DNA from: Pelagomonas calceolata
Taxonomy: Eukaryota; Sar; Pelagophyceae; Pelagomonadales; Pelagomonadaceae
Length of the DNA: 64,000 nt
Direction: 5' to 3'
NCBI GenBank assembly: GCA_918797485.1
Contig: CAKKNE010000002.1
Location: 710,501-774,500 of the forward strand
In this document: piece by piece, positions 9,221-18,865 of the stretch
Numbering within the stretch: the stretch's first letter is position 1
Layout of the letters: every line of letters begins with the position of its first letter
Notes under the pieces: generated by a model
What the model was told of the DNA's origin: nothing
The model's database searches: none
What the model saw: the letters and a program-made list of their open reading frames with translations, nothing else
Translations under genes and position numbers: made by a program

Positions 9221-9624
9221 GGTTGTCTTTGGCCTGCCTGGGGCTGCTGCAGGTGTCACGAGTGCGCTATCCGGTTTTGGGCTGCCCGGTTCCCAGAGCT
9301 ATTTTTTAGACTGCCGACGGCTGGACGGCTGCGCGGCGGGGGAAACGCGAATCTGCCGAGCTATACGCGCTTCTCCGACCGACTTGCGCGCGAGGGCAGC
9401 CCTCCGTTGCGCTCACGGATTTTGCTAGTGCCTTACATGCCGCTAGCTAATTCCACGCGCCGCCTCGCGATTCTATAGAGCGCAGGCGCATTCACGAGCG
9501 CTACAGTAGCTCATTGCTGCATTCTTTTGCAGCCCAACAAGCGCGCTGCCTTTTGCCGCATTGCAAAGCGCGAGCTCTTCGCACCAAAAGCAGTCAACAC
9601 TCGCCGCCTCGACAGCAGCCAACC
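9221..9624. other. Divergent promoter region (404 bp)
   Basis: Gene-free stretch between the thioesterase-like gene and GPN1. It holds one promoter element and no supported coding sequence; short frames here start with non-ATG codons or are GC-driven. Confidence 0.6.
9423..9448. promoter_or_regulatory. TGCTAGTGCCTTAC promoter element
   Basis: Single substitution in the core (GCC for GTC), ending CCGCTAGCT. It lies 176 bp before GPN1 and 202 bp before the thioesterase-like gene. Confidence 0.6.
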
Positions 9625-10683
9625 ATGGCCGACTTCTCGCTCGGCCCGAGTCAAGCAGACGCCGATGCCTTCATGAGGGAAGCACAACAAAAACCAGAAA
9701 TCAACGACGACGACGAGACCGTCGCCCCCGACCATCGGTCCGAGGGCCCCGTCGTGACTATTTTAATAGGCATGGCTGGGTCTGGCAAGACTACTTTATT
9801 CCACAGATTACACTACGACGCCCAGGAGAAAGGCCGGAGGTGTTATTTCGTGAATCTAGATCCCGCGGTCCTCGAAGTACCCATCGAGCCCCAGATTGAT
9901 ATTAGGGATACCATAGATTATAAAGGAATCATGACGGAGTACAAGTTGGGACCGAACGGCGCCATCGTCACCGCATTGAATTTGTTTGCCACACAATTTG
10001 CGGACGTCATGACGATCCTCGAGAAACGTAAAAATGACTATGAGCACATTATCGTGGACACGCCGGGCCAGATCGAGGCCTTTACCTGGAGTGCGTCGGG
10101 GCAATTGATCGCCGAGTCGTTAGCTTCTACGTTCGCTACCAATGTGGTCTATGTGGTGGACACACCGCGAACAAGTGCACCAGCAACATTTATGTCGAAC
10201 ATGGTGTATGCTTGCTCTATATTACACAAGTACCGTTTACCGCTCACAGCGGCCTTCAACAAGTGCGACGTCGCGGACCACAAGCCCATGTTCGATTGGA
10301 TGGAGGACTTCGAGGCGTTCCACGAGGCTTTGGATCGGTCTTCCCAGGATTCTCCCGATGGGGCGGGGTATGTCACCTCATTACATCGGTCCATGTCGCT
10401 GGTGCTGGATGAATTTTATCGCGTGTTGGATCGGGTCGCGGTGTCGGCCGTCGACGGGAGCGGCATCGACGAGTTGTACGAGCGCATGACGTCGTCTCGC
10501 GCGAAATATGATGAGACGTACGGGCGGGAGCTGGAGCAGAGGATCGCGAAGAACAAAGCAAAAAGGGAGAAGATCGCCGCCGAGGACCTCGCTCGGTTGC
10601 AGCGCGACATGGCGTCGGACGATTCCGAGATAGTGCCGGGCGCCGCGTCGCAGGCCGCGAAGGAGGGGCGGCGGCTCCCGTAA
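9625..10683 (+). CDS. GPN1: GPN-loop GTPase 1
   Basis: A 352-residue GTPase needed for nuclear import and assembly of RNA polymerase II. The P-loop is GMAGSGKTT (~residues 47-55), followed by VNLDPA and the diagnostic GPN loop (LGPNGAIVTALNLF, ~108-121), DTPGQIE (G3) and FNKCDV (G4). The C-terminal basic/acidic helical tail is typical of GPN1 rather than the shorter GPN2/GPN3. The start is the first ATG in a good context (AACCATGG), after a 5' leader. Intronless. Its 3' end faces GT8 across 85 bp. Confidence 0.9.
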   Translation: MADFSLGPSQADADAFMREAQQKPEINDDDETVAPDHRSEGPVVTILIGMAGSGKTTLFHRLHYDAQEKGRRCYFVNLDPAVLEVPIEPQIDIRDTIDYKGIMTEYKLGPNGAIVTALNLFATQFADVMTILEKRKNDYEHIIVDTPGQIEAFTWSASGQLIAESLASTFATNVVYVVDTPRTSAPATFMSNMVYACSILHKYRLPLTAAFNKCDVADHKPMFDWMEDFEAFHEALDRSSQDSPDGAGYVTSLHRSMSLVLDEFYRVLDRVAVSAVDGSGIDELYERMTSSRAKYDETYGRELEQRIAKNKAKREKIAAEDLARLQRDMASDDSEIVPGAASQAAKEGRRLP

Positions 10684-10768
10684 GTAGTTTTTCCCTCGGA
10701 TACGCCGTCGCCGCGATACCTCGGGAAACAGTAACTCGATGGCGATGGTTACCGAAACTCACATTAGG

Positions 10769-12292
10769 TCACAAGTCGGCGACGCGCGCCGCCGCGGGCG
10801 ACACGTAGCCGTGCCAGAGCGACGCGCACGCCGCGACGCCGCGGCCCGCGGCGCAGAGCGGGAACCGCGCGAGGCAGGCCGACGCGAAGAGCGACGTCGT
10901 CGAGTTGAAGCGCGCGAAGCGCGCGTCGCCGCAGGGCGCCCGCTTCCGGCAATAGTAGATGCGCCGGTCCATGAGGCCCGAGAGCTGTTGGTCCAGTTCG
11001 CAGCCGCCGCTCACGTGCCCCGTAGGAGTTAACGCAGCACCATGCGTCGTCCACTGTTCTGCATATGACGCAGAAAGGCGCCAGGGCTTCAGCTCGCCCG
11101 TGAAGTGGAGGACGAACGCCTCGTCGGCGAGCGGAGCGACGAAGAGATGGAACTTTTGGCGGAAAGTGCCCACCCTCCGTAGTTCCTTCCTCAACATTTT
11201 ATGCGGCGCAACAAAGTTGACCGCCTCGAACTCCGACAGGCCGATGTCCACCCGGCCTAGTCCGCGGACATTAAACCTCAAATCCAATTTCGCATACCGC
11301 CCGCCCAGCGCCAGCAGAAACGGCGGCTGCGACACGCCGCCCCGCCACAGCCTCGCTCCACACTTCACGTAGGCCTCGACCAGCGATTCGATGGCCAGCG
11401 TCAAACCCAGAGCTCTCCAACGCTCCGGATCGATGAGCACCACGCCTCGGTTAAAGACACAGGTAGAAGCGTTGAAGTCGTAATGCCGGGACAGGCCGCC
11501 CATCGCCTTGCGCTTCAGTAATCTGTTGAGCAACTGAAAATTCACGTATTTCTCGAATTTCTGGGAACAATCTTCGACCGCCGCCACGGCCTTGCCTCCC
11601 AACTCGTAATGCTCCAACGCTCGCACGACGTCGCGCTGCACCAGGACATCCGTATCTAAGTACAAAATGCGTTTCGCTTCCAGCACGTGCGGCAAATAAA
11701 AGGCCGCGAAGTTGAAGGGCGACAGCAGCTCCCGCCGCCGCACGCGCGCCGCGGCCGCCGCGCCCACGGCTGAAGCGTTGCTCAACAACCTCAACTTCGC
11801 GAGGGCCGGCCGCTGCACCAAGAGCTGCGTGAAGCCGCCACAAACCCTAACTTTCTGTGCCAAACCCGGTGGCAGGTCTCTAGCGACGCGGGGGTGCCGC
11901 AGCAACCCGAGGAGCCTTCGCGGCCGCGTCGTAACCACCGCGAACTCCGGCAGTGTGGAGGCGTGGTGCGCCGTCGAATTCAACACAGCAAGGGTCGGAA
12001 GCGGGTCGGGCGTGTCGTAGGCCAAGGCGACGACGAAGCTGTCCCTCCTATGAAAGCGCTCGGCCGACGGCGCGGCGTACTCGCAGTGGCGCTCTTCGTT
12101 CCAGGTCATGTCCCTCGTTAAAGCATCATTGGAATACGTGTTCGAAGCTTCGCTCCGCGTCCACGACGGCGCGAAGCCCTGCTTGACCTTGAGGCTCTTC
12201 TGTTTCTGCCGCCGGAGCTGCCACTTCGTCAGGGGCTTTTGGGCGGCTGCCTGCCCGGCCGCCGCCGCCCACCACCACCAGGTGTGGCGCAT
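10769..12292 (-). CDS. GT8-family glycosyltransferase
   Basis: A 507-residue secretory-pathway glycosyltransferase. It opens with a short hydrophobic signal/anchor (WWWWAAAAGQAAA). The GT8 core is recognised by the metal-binding DxD in ILYLDTDVLVQRD (~residue 225), FNRGVVLIDPERW (~285) and the late LHFTGELKPW motif containing the conserved His and Lys-Pro-W. GT8 enzymes transfer glucose, galactose or galacturonic acid from UDP-sugars; the acceptor here is unknown. Several Asn-X-Ser/Thr sites fit luminal exposure. The C-terminal ~80 residues are Cys-rich and not part of the standard fold. The start ATG is 144 bp from a promoter element shared with the carrier gene. Confidence 0.82.
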   Translation of the reverse strand: MRHTWWWWAAAAGQAAAQKPLTKWQLRRQKQKSLKVKQGFAPSWTRSEASNTYSNDALTRDMTWNEERHCEYAAPSAERFHRRDSFVVALAYDTPDPLPTLAVLNSTAHHASTLPEFAVVTTRPRRLLGLLRHPRVARDLPPGLAQKVRVCGGFTQLLVQRPALAKLRLLSNASAVGAAAAARVRRRELLSPFNFAAFYLPHVLEAKRILYLDTDVLVQRDVVRALEHYELGGKAVAAVEDCSQKFEKYVNFQLLNRLLKRKAMGGLSRHYDFNASTCVFNRGVVLIDPERWRALGLTLAIESLVEAYVKCGARLWRGGVSQPPFLLALGGRYAKLDLRFNVRGLGRVDIGLSEFEAVNFVAPHKMLRKELRRVGTFRQKFHLFVAPLADEAFVLHFTGELKPWRLSASYAEQWTTHGAALTPTGHVSGGCELDQQLSGLMDRRIYYCRKRAPCGDARFARFNSTTSLFASACLARFPLCAAGRGVAACASLWHGYVSPAAARVADL

Positions 12293-12313
12293 GCTATGTG
12301 CAGCGCCCCGCTA

Positions 12314-12374
12314 CGATCAGTTTCGACGAATGTGCTGCCCCGTGCGGTGCCCCACGCGATCAGTTTCGACGAAT
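12314..12374. repeat. 18-bp direct repeat pair upstream of GT8
   Basis: CGATCAGTTTCGACGAAT occurs twice, 43 bp apart start to start, just upstream of the GT8 start codon. A paired regulatory site is possible. Confidence 0.6.
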
Positions 12375-12435
12375 TATCGATCTCTCACGCAGCCCTAGTG
12401 CAAATTTGGGCCATGCGGCCACGGCTTGCTGTTTT

Positions 12436-12460
12436 TGCTAGAGTCTTACGACCGCTAGCG
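12436..12460. promoter_or_regulatory. TGCTAGAGTCTTAC promoter element
   Basis: One substitution in the core (AGAG for AGTG), ending CCGCTAGCG. It lies 144 bp from GT8 and 202 bp from the carrier. Confidence 0.55.
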
Positions 12461-12662
12461 CGCCTTTTTCCCCGGCCGCTTTTATCGGGCATTCAAGCGC
12501 TGCAGAGCGTACGCATCATATAGCAGTAGCGCATCGCTGCCGCAATTGACGTACGGTCCTCAGCAACGAGGTGTCGTAAACTGTGCAGAGCTCTCTGGCT
12601 GCCACCGGTCGATTGCGCAAGCGTTTCGCGGTCCAAACGCATCGCTAACGGCTCACAAAAGG

Positions 12663-13594
12663 ATGTCCGCCACCACCGTAGCCTTGGACGTCGCCTGCGG
12701 CGGCGTCTCGACGGCCGTCGTCTCGGCGGTCCTGAATCCGACCGACGTCATCAAGACGCGGCGCCAGATCGTCGGGTTCTCCGGCGCGTCGCCGCTGGAC
12801 ATGGCGCGCGCCGTCGCCCGCGCCGACGGCTTAAAAGGACTATGGTTGCCGGGCCTGCAGGCGACGGTCCTGCGCGAGCTGCTGTACAGCGGCTGCACGA
12901 AGGGCCTCTACCCCTATGCGCGCGACGCGGTCGCTGGTGAAGAGGACGCGTCGCTCGCGCAGCGGGCGCTCGCGGCGGCGCTGACCGGCTTCGGGGGATC
13001 ACTCTGCGCGAACGCCGTCGACGTGGTTAAAGTAAAGCAGTTCGACAGCGGCAGCAACCGGAGCGTCGTCGCGGCGATGCGCGACGTCGCCCGTGCCGAG
13101 GGCGTCGTCCGCGGGCTGCTCGTGCGGGGCGTGTCGGCGTCGGCGCCGCGCGGCGCCGCCATCGCGATCGGTGAGGTGACTACCTACGACTACGCGAAGT
13201 CGCGGCTCGCCCGGCACCCGGCCTTCGCGCGCGACGAAGAAGGCGCCGAGCCCTTCTCGCTGCACATCGTGACCTCGGTGATCACACCAGTGCAGAAATC
13301 AAATTTTGCGGCGCTTCTCACGACGCGGCGCCTGCTCGACTGATTGATTGCGCACAGGTGATCACGGGCGTCGTGGCGACGACGGTTGCAGCCCCCTTCG
13401 ACACGATCAAGTCGCGGGTCATGGCGCGCGGCGGCAACGCGTGGACGGCGCTGCGGTCGCTCGTCGCGCGCGAGGGCGCCGCCGCGCTCCTCGCGGGCTG
13501 GTGGCCCGCCTACTGCCGCCTCGCGCCGCACGCGATCCTCACGTTCCCCCTGCTGGAGCAGCTGCGGCGGCTGGCGGGGCTGGAGAATTTTTAA
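12663..13594 (+). CDS. Mitochondrial carrier (SLC25) family protein
   Basis: The CDS is join(12663..13277, 13358..13594), 283 residues. Three SLC25 repeats are visible through their Px[D/E]xx[K/R] signatures: NPTDVIKTR (repeat 1), NAVDVVKVK (repeat 2, Pro lost) and APFDTIKSR (repeat 3), each followed by a helical pair with WLPG/LLVRGV-type second motifs. The carrier moves a solute across the inner mitochondrial membrane; substrate not assignable. The single 80-bp intron is an introner insertion with a perfect 8-bp duplication (GTGATCAC). Removing it rejoins the strongly conserved third repeat exactly in frame. Tail-to-tail with the coiled-coil gene. Confidence 0.85.
13286..13357 (+). mobile_element. 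Introner element in the mitochondrial carrier gene
   Basis: A 72-bp insertion flanked by identical 8-bp copies of GTGATCAC (13278-13285, 13358-13365). The ends pair as GTGCAGAAATCAA and TTGATTGCGCAC. The intron runs from the GT of the left copy to the element's terminal CAG. Confidence 0.9.
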
Positions 13595-13672
13595 ATATAG
13601 TGTCTTGTTACTCAAACCGCGTTGGACACGTCTAGATTAAGGAGGTAGTCGTTTTACATGGGAGCGCGGGAA

Positions 13673-15837
13673 CTACATGCTGATGCGGCTCCGGCCCGTC
13701 GACGGCGCCGCGCGCCGCGGCGTCCGCTTCCACGGCGTCGGCGTCGCGCCGTTGTGCAGGTCGCGGAAGGGCGACCGCGACGCGAGGGCCGCGCTGCCCG
13801 GCGGCGGCGTGTAGCCCGGCAAGCGCTCGCGCGACGCCTCGGCCGTCGCCAACTCCGTCCGGACGGGCTCCGACGGCGCGAGCCGCGCGGGCGCCGGCGT
13901 CTCCGCGCCGCGCGCGAGCGCCGCCATCCGCAGCCGCCGAAAGTCCTCGCGCAGCTTGAAGTGCTCCCGGCGCGAAGCCTCGAGCCGGAGCTCGGCGCGG
14001 TCCGCGGCCCGCCGCTGGGCGGCCTCGCGCGCGAGCGCGTCGCGGCAGGCCGCCTGGAGCCGCGCGACCTCGCCGGCGACCTCGCCGAGCTCGTGCTCCG
14101 CCGCGTCGAGGGCCGTGGCGCGTTCTCCTGTGTGGAAAAACCAGTGAATGAGGTTTTTTTGCGTCGACGGCGTGGGGCGGCCGAAATTTGTTTTCCACAC
14201 AGGGGCTTGCCGGCGGCGTCGAGCCGCCGCTGCGCGTCGGCGGCGGCGTCCCGCGCCCGCGCCGCCTGGTCCAGCGCGTCGTCGAGCTCGCGGCGCAGCG
14301 CCGCCGTCGTCGCCTCGGCCTCGGCGAGCGCCGCCCGCAGCGCGTCGCGCTCGGTGCGGTCCGCGCCCGCGGCCCGCGCGGCGTCGAAGGCCGCGCCCGC
14401 CGCCTCAACGGCAGCCGACCGCAGCGCCCGCTCGCGCGCGACGCGCCGGCGGCAGTCGAGCAGCGCGGCGTCGCTCCGCGCGCGGTCCTCGGCGACGGCG
14501 TCCGCGAGCCGCCGGGCCTCGGCCGCGACGCGCCGCCCCTGCGCGTCGGCCGCGGCCCGCGCGGCGCGCGCCGCCCCCTGGCACGCCAGGCGGCCCCGCG
14601 CCTCGGCGGCCGCGACGGCGCGCGCGAGCTGCGTCGCGACCTTGGAATTCGGCGTCGACCGCCGCGCGACCTGCTCGGCGGCCGCCCGCGCCGCCGTCGC
14701 CTCCCGGACCTCCGCCCGCGCCGCCTCCAGTGCCTGCTCCAGCTCGGCCGCGCGCGCCGCGTGGGTCGCTTCCGCGTCCTGCGCGAGCGCGTCGGCGCGC
14801 GCCTCGGCGGCCTCGACGGCGGCCACGAGCGCGTCGCGCTCCTGGCACGCCTCGTCGCGGCGCTCCTCCGCCGCCTCGACGGCCGTGACCAGCGCGTCGC
14901 GCGCCTGCTGCGCCTCGTCGCGCGCGCGCTCGGCCGCGGCCGCGCGCGCCTCGGCCTCCGCGGCCCGGGCATCCGTCTTCGCGTCGCGCGCGCGCTTCGA
15001 CGCCTCCCGCCGCAGGTCCGCCTCGAGCTGCGACACGTCGCCGCGCAGCGCGTCCCGCTCGCCCTCGACGGCCGCGAGGTCGCGCTTGAGGAGCGCGACC
15101 GCGTCGCCGACGTCCCGCTCGAGCGCCTCCTTGTGGCGCCGGCGGTGCTTCTCCTCGAGCTCCGAGTTCTTCCGGATCTGGGCCGCGACCTGGCGGCCGA
15201 GGGCCTCGGCCTGGCGGCGGGCCGCGTCGCGCTCCTCGACCAGCGCGTCGCGCGCCTCGTCGGCGCCGCCGCTCGACGCGCCGGCCTCGACGGCCGCGAG
15301 GCGCGCGCCCAGGGCCGCGCGCTCCGCCGCCGCCGCCGCGGCCTGCTCCCGGAGCGCCTCGCGCTCGGCCGCGGCGCGGTCCCGGTCCCGCTCGGCGCGC
15401 TCGCGCGCGGCCCGCTCCGCGTCGAGCTCGCCCGACGACGCCCGCAGCGCCGCCAGCTCGTGCTCGGCTTGCTCGCGCGCGGCCCGCTCCGACTCAAGAT
15501 CGCCCGACGACGCCCGCAGCGCCGCCAGCTCGTTCTCCGCGCGCTCCCGCGCGGCCTGTTCCGTCGCGAGCTCGCCCTCGAGGAGTTCGAGCGCGGCCTC
15601 GGCGTCCGAGTCCGGCGTCGGCGGGGGCGGCGCGCCTTGCCTCAGCTGGGCGTTCTCCTGGCAGAGGCGCGCGACGTCGTCCTCGCGCGCCGCGAGCAGC
15701 GCGGTGAGCTCCGCGGCGTCCGTGCCGCCCGCGACCAGCGCGAGCCGGCGCTTCAGCTGGTCGATCTCGAGCTTGTACGGGAGGCTGGGCGGCGGCGTGC
15801 GTTGCAGCGAGGTTCTCGTTGCCGGTGTTTCCGCCAT
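13673..15837 (-). CDS. Long coiled-coil protein (Ala/Glu/Arg-rich)
   Basis: The CDS is complement(13673..14127, 14211..15837), 693 residues. After a short Thr/Pro-rich head, almost the whole protein is a heptad-patterned alpha-helix rich in Ala, Glu, Arg and Asp, with internal near-repeats (ARERAE, ELAALRASSG) from residue ~35 to ~600; a short Pro/Arg tail follows. It should be a dimeric rod, perhaps cytoskeletal or scaffold; there is no family signature. The 83-bp intron is an introner with a GC donor. Without removing it the frame runs into unrelated sequence; with removal the heptads continue. Very long antisense frames over this gene are composition artefacts. Confidence 0.75.
14128..14202 (-). 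mobile_element. Introner element in the coiled-coil gene
   Basis: 75 bp with ends CTGTGTGGAAAA and TTTTCCACACAG, read on either strand. It contains the CGTCGACGGCGTGG core. The flanking 8-mers (14120-14127, 14203-14210) match only partly, so the insertion is older. The intron uses the GC of GCAAGCCC as donor and gives a phase-1 junction. Confidence 0.8.
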
Positions 15838-16335
15838 GGTCGCGACTAGGGACGTGTGTGGCACGTCTAGTGCCGTTCGCGTCTCGTCGGCAGCGTGCGC
15901 GGCGCCCCGGGCGCTTTTGTCGTTTTTGTCGCGCACAAGGCGTGCTGCCGTAAATACGCGGGCACACTAAGGCAAGGACGTTGCCAGTGTGCTTTGGAGT
16001 GCTTGCCTTGGCTCGATCGCGTCTGCGCGAGGAGACCGGGGCACGGTTGGGCTTTTTGATTGACGCTAGTGCCTCTATACGCTGGCGAGGTTTCTCAAGA
16101 ACCGATCATCTGCCTTGTAGTGCGTAAGGGATCGGCTAGGAACGCTCGCAGGTGCCTCCGAGCTTCGATGGCGGTGCAGAGGCTCAAGGCTGCAGTGCTT
16201 TTGCGGCGAGGCGAGAAGAGCGCCGCTGTCTCGCACAAGTGCACTCAGAGCACGAGTGACAGCACGAGTAATCGCACAGCTCGACCGCTGCAACGTTGCC
16301 GGCAGCTTTGCGCACCCTAGAGCACTGCACAGGTG
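15838..16335. other. Divergent promoter region (498 bp)
   Basis: Between the coiled-coil gene and PWP2. It holds one degenerate promoter element (16062-16087). No coding sequence is supported. Confidence 0.55.
16062..16087. promoter_or_regulatory. Degenerate copy of the promoter element
   Basis: GACGCTAGTGCCTCTATAC then GCTGGCG. The outer half sites are kept while the core is altered; 249 bp before PWP2. Confidence 0.35.
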
Positions 16336-18843
16336 ATGGACTACCAACTCAAGCGCGTCGCCGGCGCCGTGCACAGCGCGGGCAACGTTTTGTTTGATGG
16401 CGGCGACCGCCTTTTTAGTGCGATCGGAAATAGAATTGCTTGCGTCGATCTAAGAAGGCAGGCGGCGGATGCCGTCGGAGACTTCGAAACGCGAAGTGAT
16501 ATAGATAGACTGGCATTGACAAGTGACGGGTGCCTGCTGTGCGCTGTGGATGTTGAAGGCAGGTTGAGCTGCGTGCACACTTCTCGGAGGGTTGTGCTGC
16601 ACCGGTTGCATCTGGGCGGCCGCTGTGCGGACCTGACGTTCAGTCCCGACGACGGGCTGCTGGCCGTGGCCGTGAAGAACGGTGTCGTACTATGGCGCGC
16701 GCCGGCGCAACGGCGTAGAGATTTGGCGCCCTTTGCGCGCTTACGGCGCTTCGGGGGCTTTACACGACAAACAACGTGCCTGACCTGGTCCGCGGACGCG
16801 CATTTGTTAGCCTGCGGGTCGGAGGACAACTCCGTGCGCGTGTTTCGCGTGGAATTGGACGAGGACGAACGGATCAAGCCCTACGTCCTCGCCGCGCACA
16901 AGGCGTCGATCGTGCGATGCTTCTTCGTGGGCAGTACCATAGCGTCCTGCGCGCGGGACTGCGTCGTGGCCTTCTGGGAGCTTGACAATGGTGTCTCATT
17001 AGCCTCGAAGAAGTTCCTCTGGGAGGATGCCAATGATGGCGAGCAGCGAAGATATGATGGTCGACTCGTCGACGCGGCGGCATCGTCCACCTTATTAGCC
17101 TGCGCCTTTTCGACGGGCGTGTTTGCCGTGTATGATACTTCAGGGAAACACCGCTGTGCCTGCGTCCACCGACTGTCAGTCGCGAGGGGTTCCGTCGACG
17201 CCATATCGATCGACTCCACTGGCAGTAGAATAGCGCTGGCGTCCCAGCGGTTCGGCCAGTTGGTGGTCTGGGACTGGCGCGCCGAGACCTTTGTGCTCAA
17301 ACAGCAGGGCCACGACCACGCGGCGACGTGCTGCGCGTGGTCGCCGGACGGGCGGCTTTGTATCAGCGGCGCGGACGATCGAAGGGTCAAGGTCTGGAGC
17401 GACTCCAGCGGATTTTGCTTCGCGACGTTTTCCGACCACCAGGCGCCGGTCACGGCCGTGGCGTGTGCGAGGAACGTGGTGTTCTCGGCTTCGAGGGACG
17501 GGACCGTGCGAGCATATGATCTAAGAAGGTACCGCCAGTTCCGGGTCTTCAAGGCGCCGCCGCCTAGAGCCGCGTCCAACGTCTCGAGCACGTCGGAGCC
17601 GGGCGCGCCCCTCGTGTCATTGACCGTCGACGCGGACGCGGAACTGGTCTGCGCGGGCGGCGACGAGCCGTACGAGGTGTATGTCTGGTCCGTGCGGTCG
17701 GGCCAACTGCTCGACGCGCTCGCGGCGCACGAGGGGCCCGTCTGTGCGTTGGCGCTGGATCCGAGAGGAGGAGGTGGTTTAGCGTCGGGCAGCTGGGACA
17801 AGACTGTTAGATTGTGGCGCGTCTATCGGAATGAATTAGAAGAAACTTTAGAACACAACGCGGAGGTCTTATCGGTAGCGTATCGGAGGGACGGCGGCCA
17901 GTTAGTGGTGGCTTGTCTAGATGGTTCGTTGCGGATATGGAACTCGAAGACGGCAAAACTCTTATATACCATTGATGGGGCGCGTGATTTAGCGAAATCA
18001 GACCGATTCTTAGCAAAGCGTCCGAAGCAAGAAGCGCCGCACTTTACCTGTGTAACTTATTCAGCGGACGGCGAACGCGTATTGGCCGGCGGGTCGGGGC
18101 GGTTCGTCTGCTGCTACCAGGTCCAGCAACAGGTTTTGGTGGCCAAGTTCCGCGTGTCGCATCGCAGAGAAGATGCTGAGGATGATAGTGACGACGAGGG
18201 CGTCATGGAGCGCGTGAAAGGGGTGAGGCGCGAGTACGCGGACGACGACGACGACGATTTGGAGGCCTTGCCTGGTTCCACGACCCGAAAGGCGGGAAAC
18301 GCTTTATCCAGAGATGTCTCACGGGTCAACGCCGTGGCCTTCAGCCCGACCGGGAGTAGCTTCTGCGCGTGCACGCCGGGGGCTCTCCTGTTCTACCGCA
18401 AGGACGACGCGACGAATTTCGCGCCCTTTGATGTGGACGAGGCGGCCACCCCTGAAAGCGCGCGCCGGGCGCTGGCCGAGGGCCAGCCCGCGCGGGCGCT
18501 GGCGTTCGCGCTGGCTCTCGGCCACGCGCCGACGCTCGCCGAGGTCGTGGCGGGCATCTCCCTGGCGTCCGTCGACGTTTGTGTGAGGGGCCTGCCGCCG
18601 AACAAGCTGCCTCGATTACTACGGCACCTGTCGGCCTGTTTAGCCAACGACGAGAACTTCGAGTTCTACGCCATTTGGCTCCGGAGTCTGCTGCGGAGCG
18701 CGCCCGAGGAGGTCCTGCGCGACGAGGCGCCTGCTTTACGGGAAGCGACGCGGAGCTTGTTATTACACAAGCGGGCGCTGTCCTCGCTGGTGGACGACAA
18801 CGAGAACGCGCTCGCGTTCCTGCTGTCCGAGAATAATGTGTAG
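16336..18843 (+). CDS. PWP2: Periodic tryptophan protein 2 (U3 snoRNP/UTP-B subunit)
   Basis: An 835-residue protein of the tandem WD40 double-propeller type that builds the UTP-B complex of the small-subunit processome, acting in nucleolar 18S pre-rRNA maturation. WD repeats run from ~residue 15 to 620 (LACGSEDNSVRVFRV, LCISGADDRRVKVW, LASGSWDKTVRLWRV, VVACLDGSLRIWN). An acidic insert (DDDDDD) and a helical UTP12-type C-terminal domain (~690-835, ending LSSLVDDNENALAFLLSEN) follow. Order and length match PWP2. The first ATG lies just past a pyrimidine-poor leader. Intronless. Its stop is 22 bp from the tail of the opposite gene. Confidence 0.9.
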   Translation: MDYQLKRVAGAVHSAGNVLFDGGDRLFSAIGNRIACVDLRRQAADAVGDFETRSDIDRLALTSDGCLLCAVDVEGRLSCVHTSRRVVLHRLHLGGRCADLTFSPDDGLLAVAVKNGVVLWRAPAQRRRDLAPFARLRRFGGFTRQTTCLTWSADAHLLACGSEDNSVRVFRVELDEDERIKPYVLAAHKASIVRCFFVGSTIASCARDCVVAFWELDNGVSLASKKFLWEDANDGEQRRYDGRLVDAAASSTLLACAFSTGVFAVYDTSGKHRCACVHRLSVARGSVDAISIDSTGSRIALASQRFGQLVVWDWRAETFVLKQQGHDHAATCCAWSPDGRLCISGADDRRVKVWSDSSGFCFATFSDHQAPVTAVACARNVVFSASRDGTVRAYDLRRYRQFRVFKAPPPRAASNVSSTSEPGAPLVSLTVDADAELVCAGGDEPYEVYVWSVRSGQLLDALAAHEGPVCALALDPRGGGGLASGSWDKTVRLWRVYRNELEETLEHNAEVLSVAYRRDGGQLVVACLDGSLRIWNSKTAKLLYTIDGARDLAKSDRFLAKRPKQEAPHFTCVTYSADGERVLAGGSGRFVCCYQVQQQVLVAKFRVSHRREDAEDDSDDEGVMERVKGVRREYADDDDDDLEALPGSTTRKAGNALSRDVSRVNAVAFSPTGSSFCACTPGALLFYRKDDATNFAPFDVDEAATPESARRALAEGQPARALAFALALGHAPTLAEVVAGISLASVDVCVRGLPPNKLPRLLRHLSACLANDENFEFYAIWLRSLLRSAPEEVLRDEAPALREATRSLLLHKRALSSLVDDNENALAFLLSENNV

Positions 18844-18865
18844 TAATATTCACGAGCACATGACT

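Larger units (their letters stand above)
12293..12662. other. Divergent promoter region (370 bp) with a short direct repeat
   Basis: Gene-free region between GT8 and the mitochondrial carrier. It holds the promoter element at 12436-12460 and an 18-bp direct repeat (12314-12331 and 12357-12374). Confidence 0.6.

Noticed and set aside
13658-15970. 770-codon + strand frame (and a 553-codon one) opposite the coiled-coil gene
   Set aside because: Composition is Ala/Ser/Arg-only low complexity with no features; it is the antisense shadow of a GC-rich helical gene whose exons join properly on the - strand.
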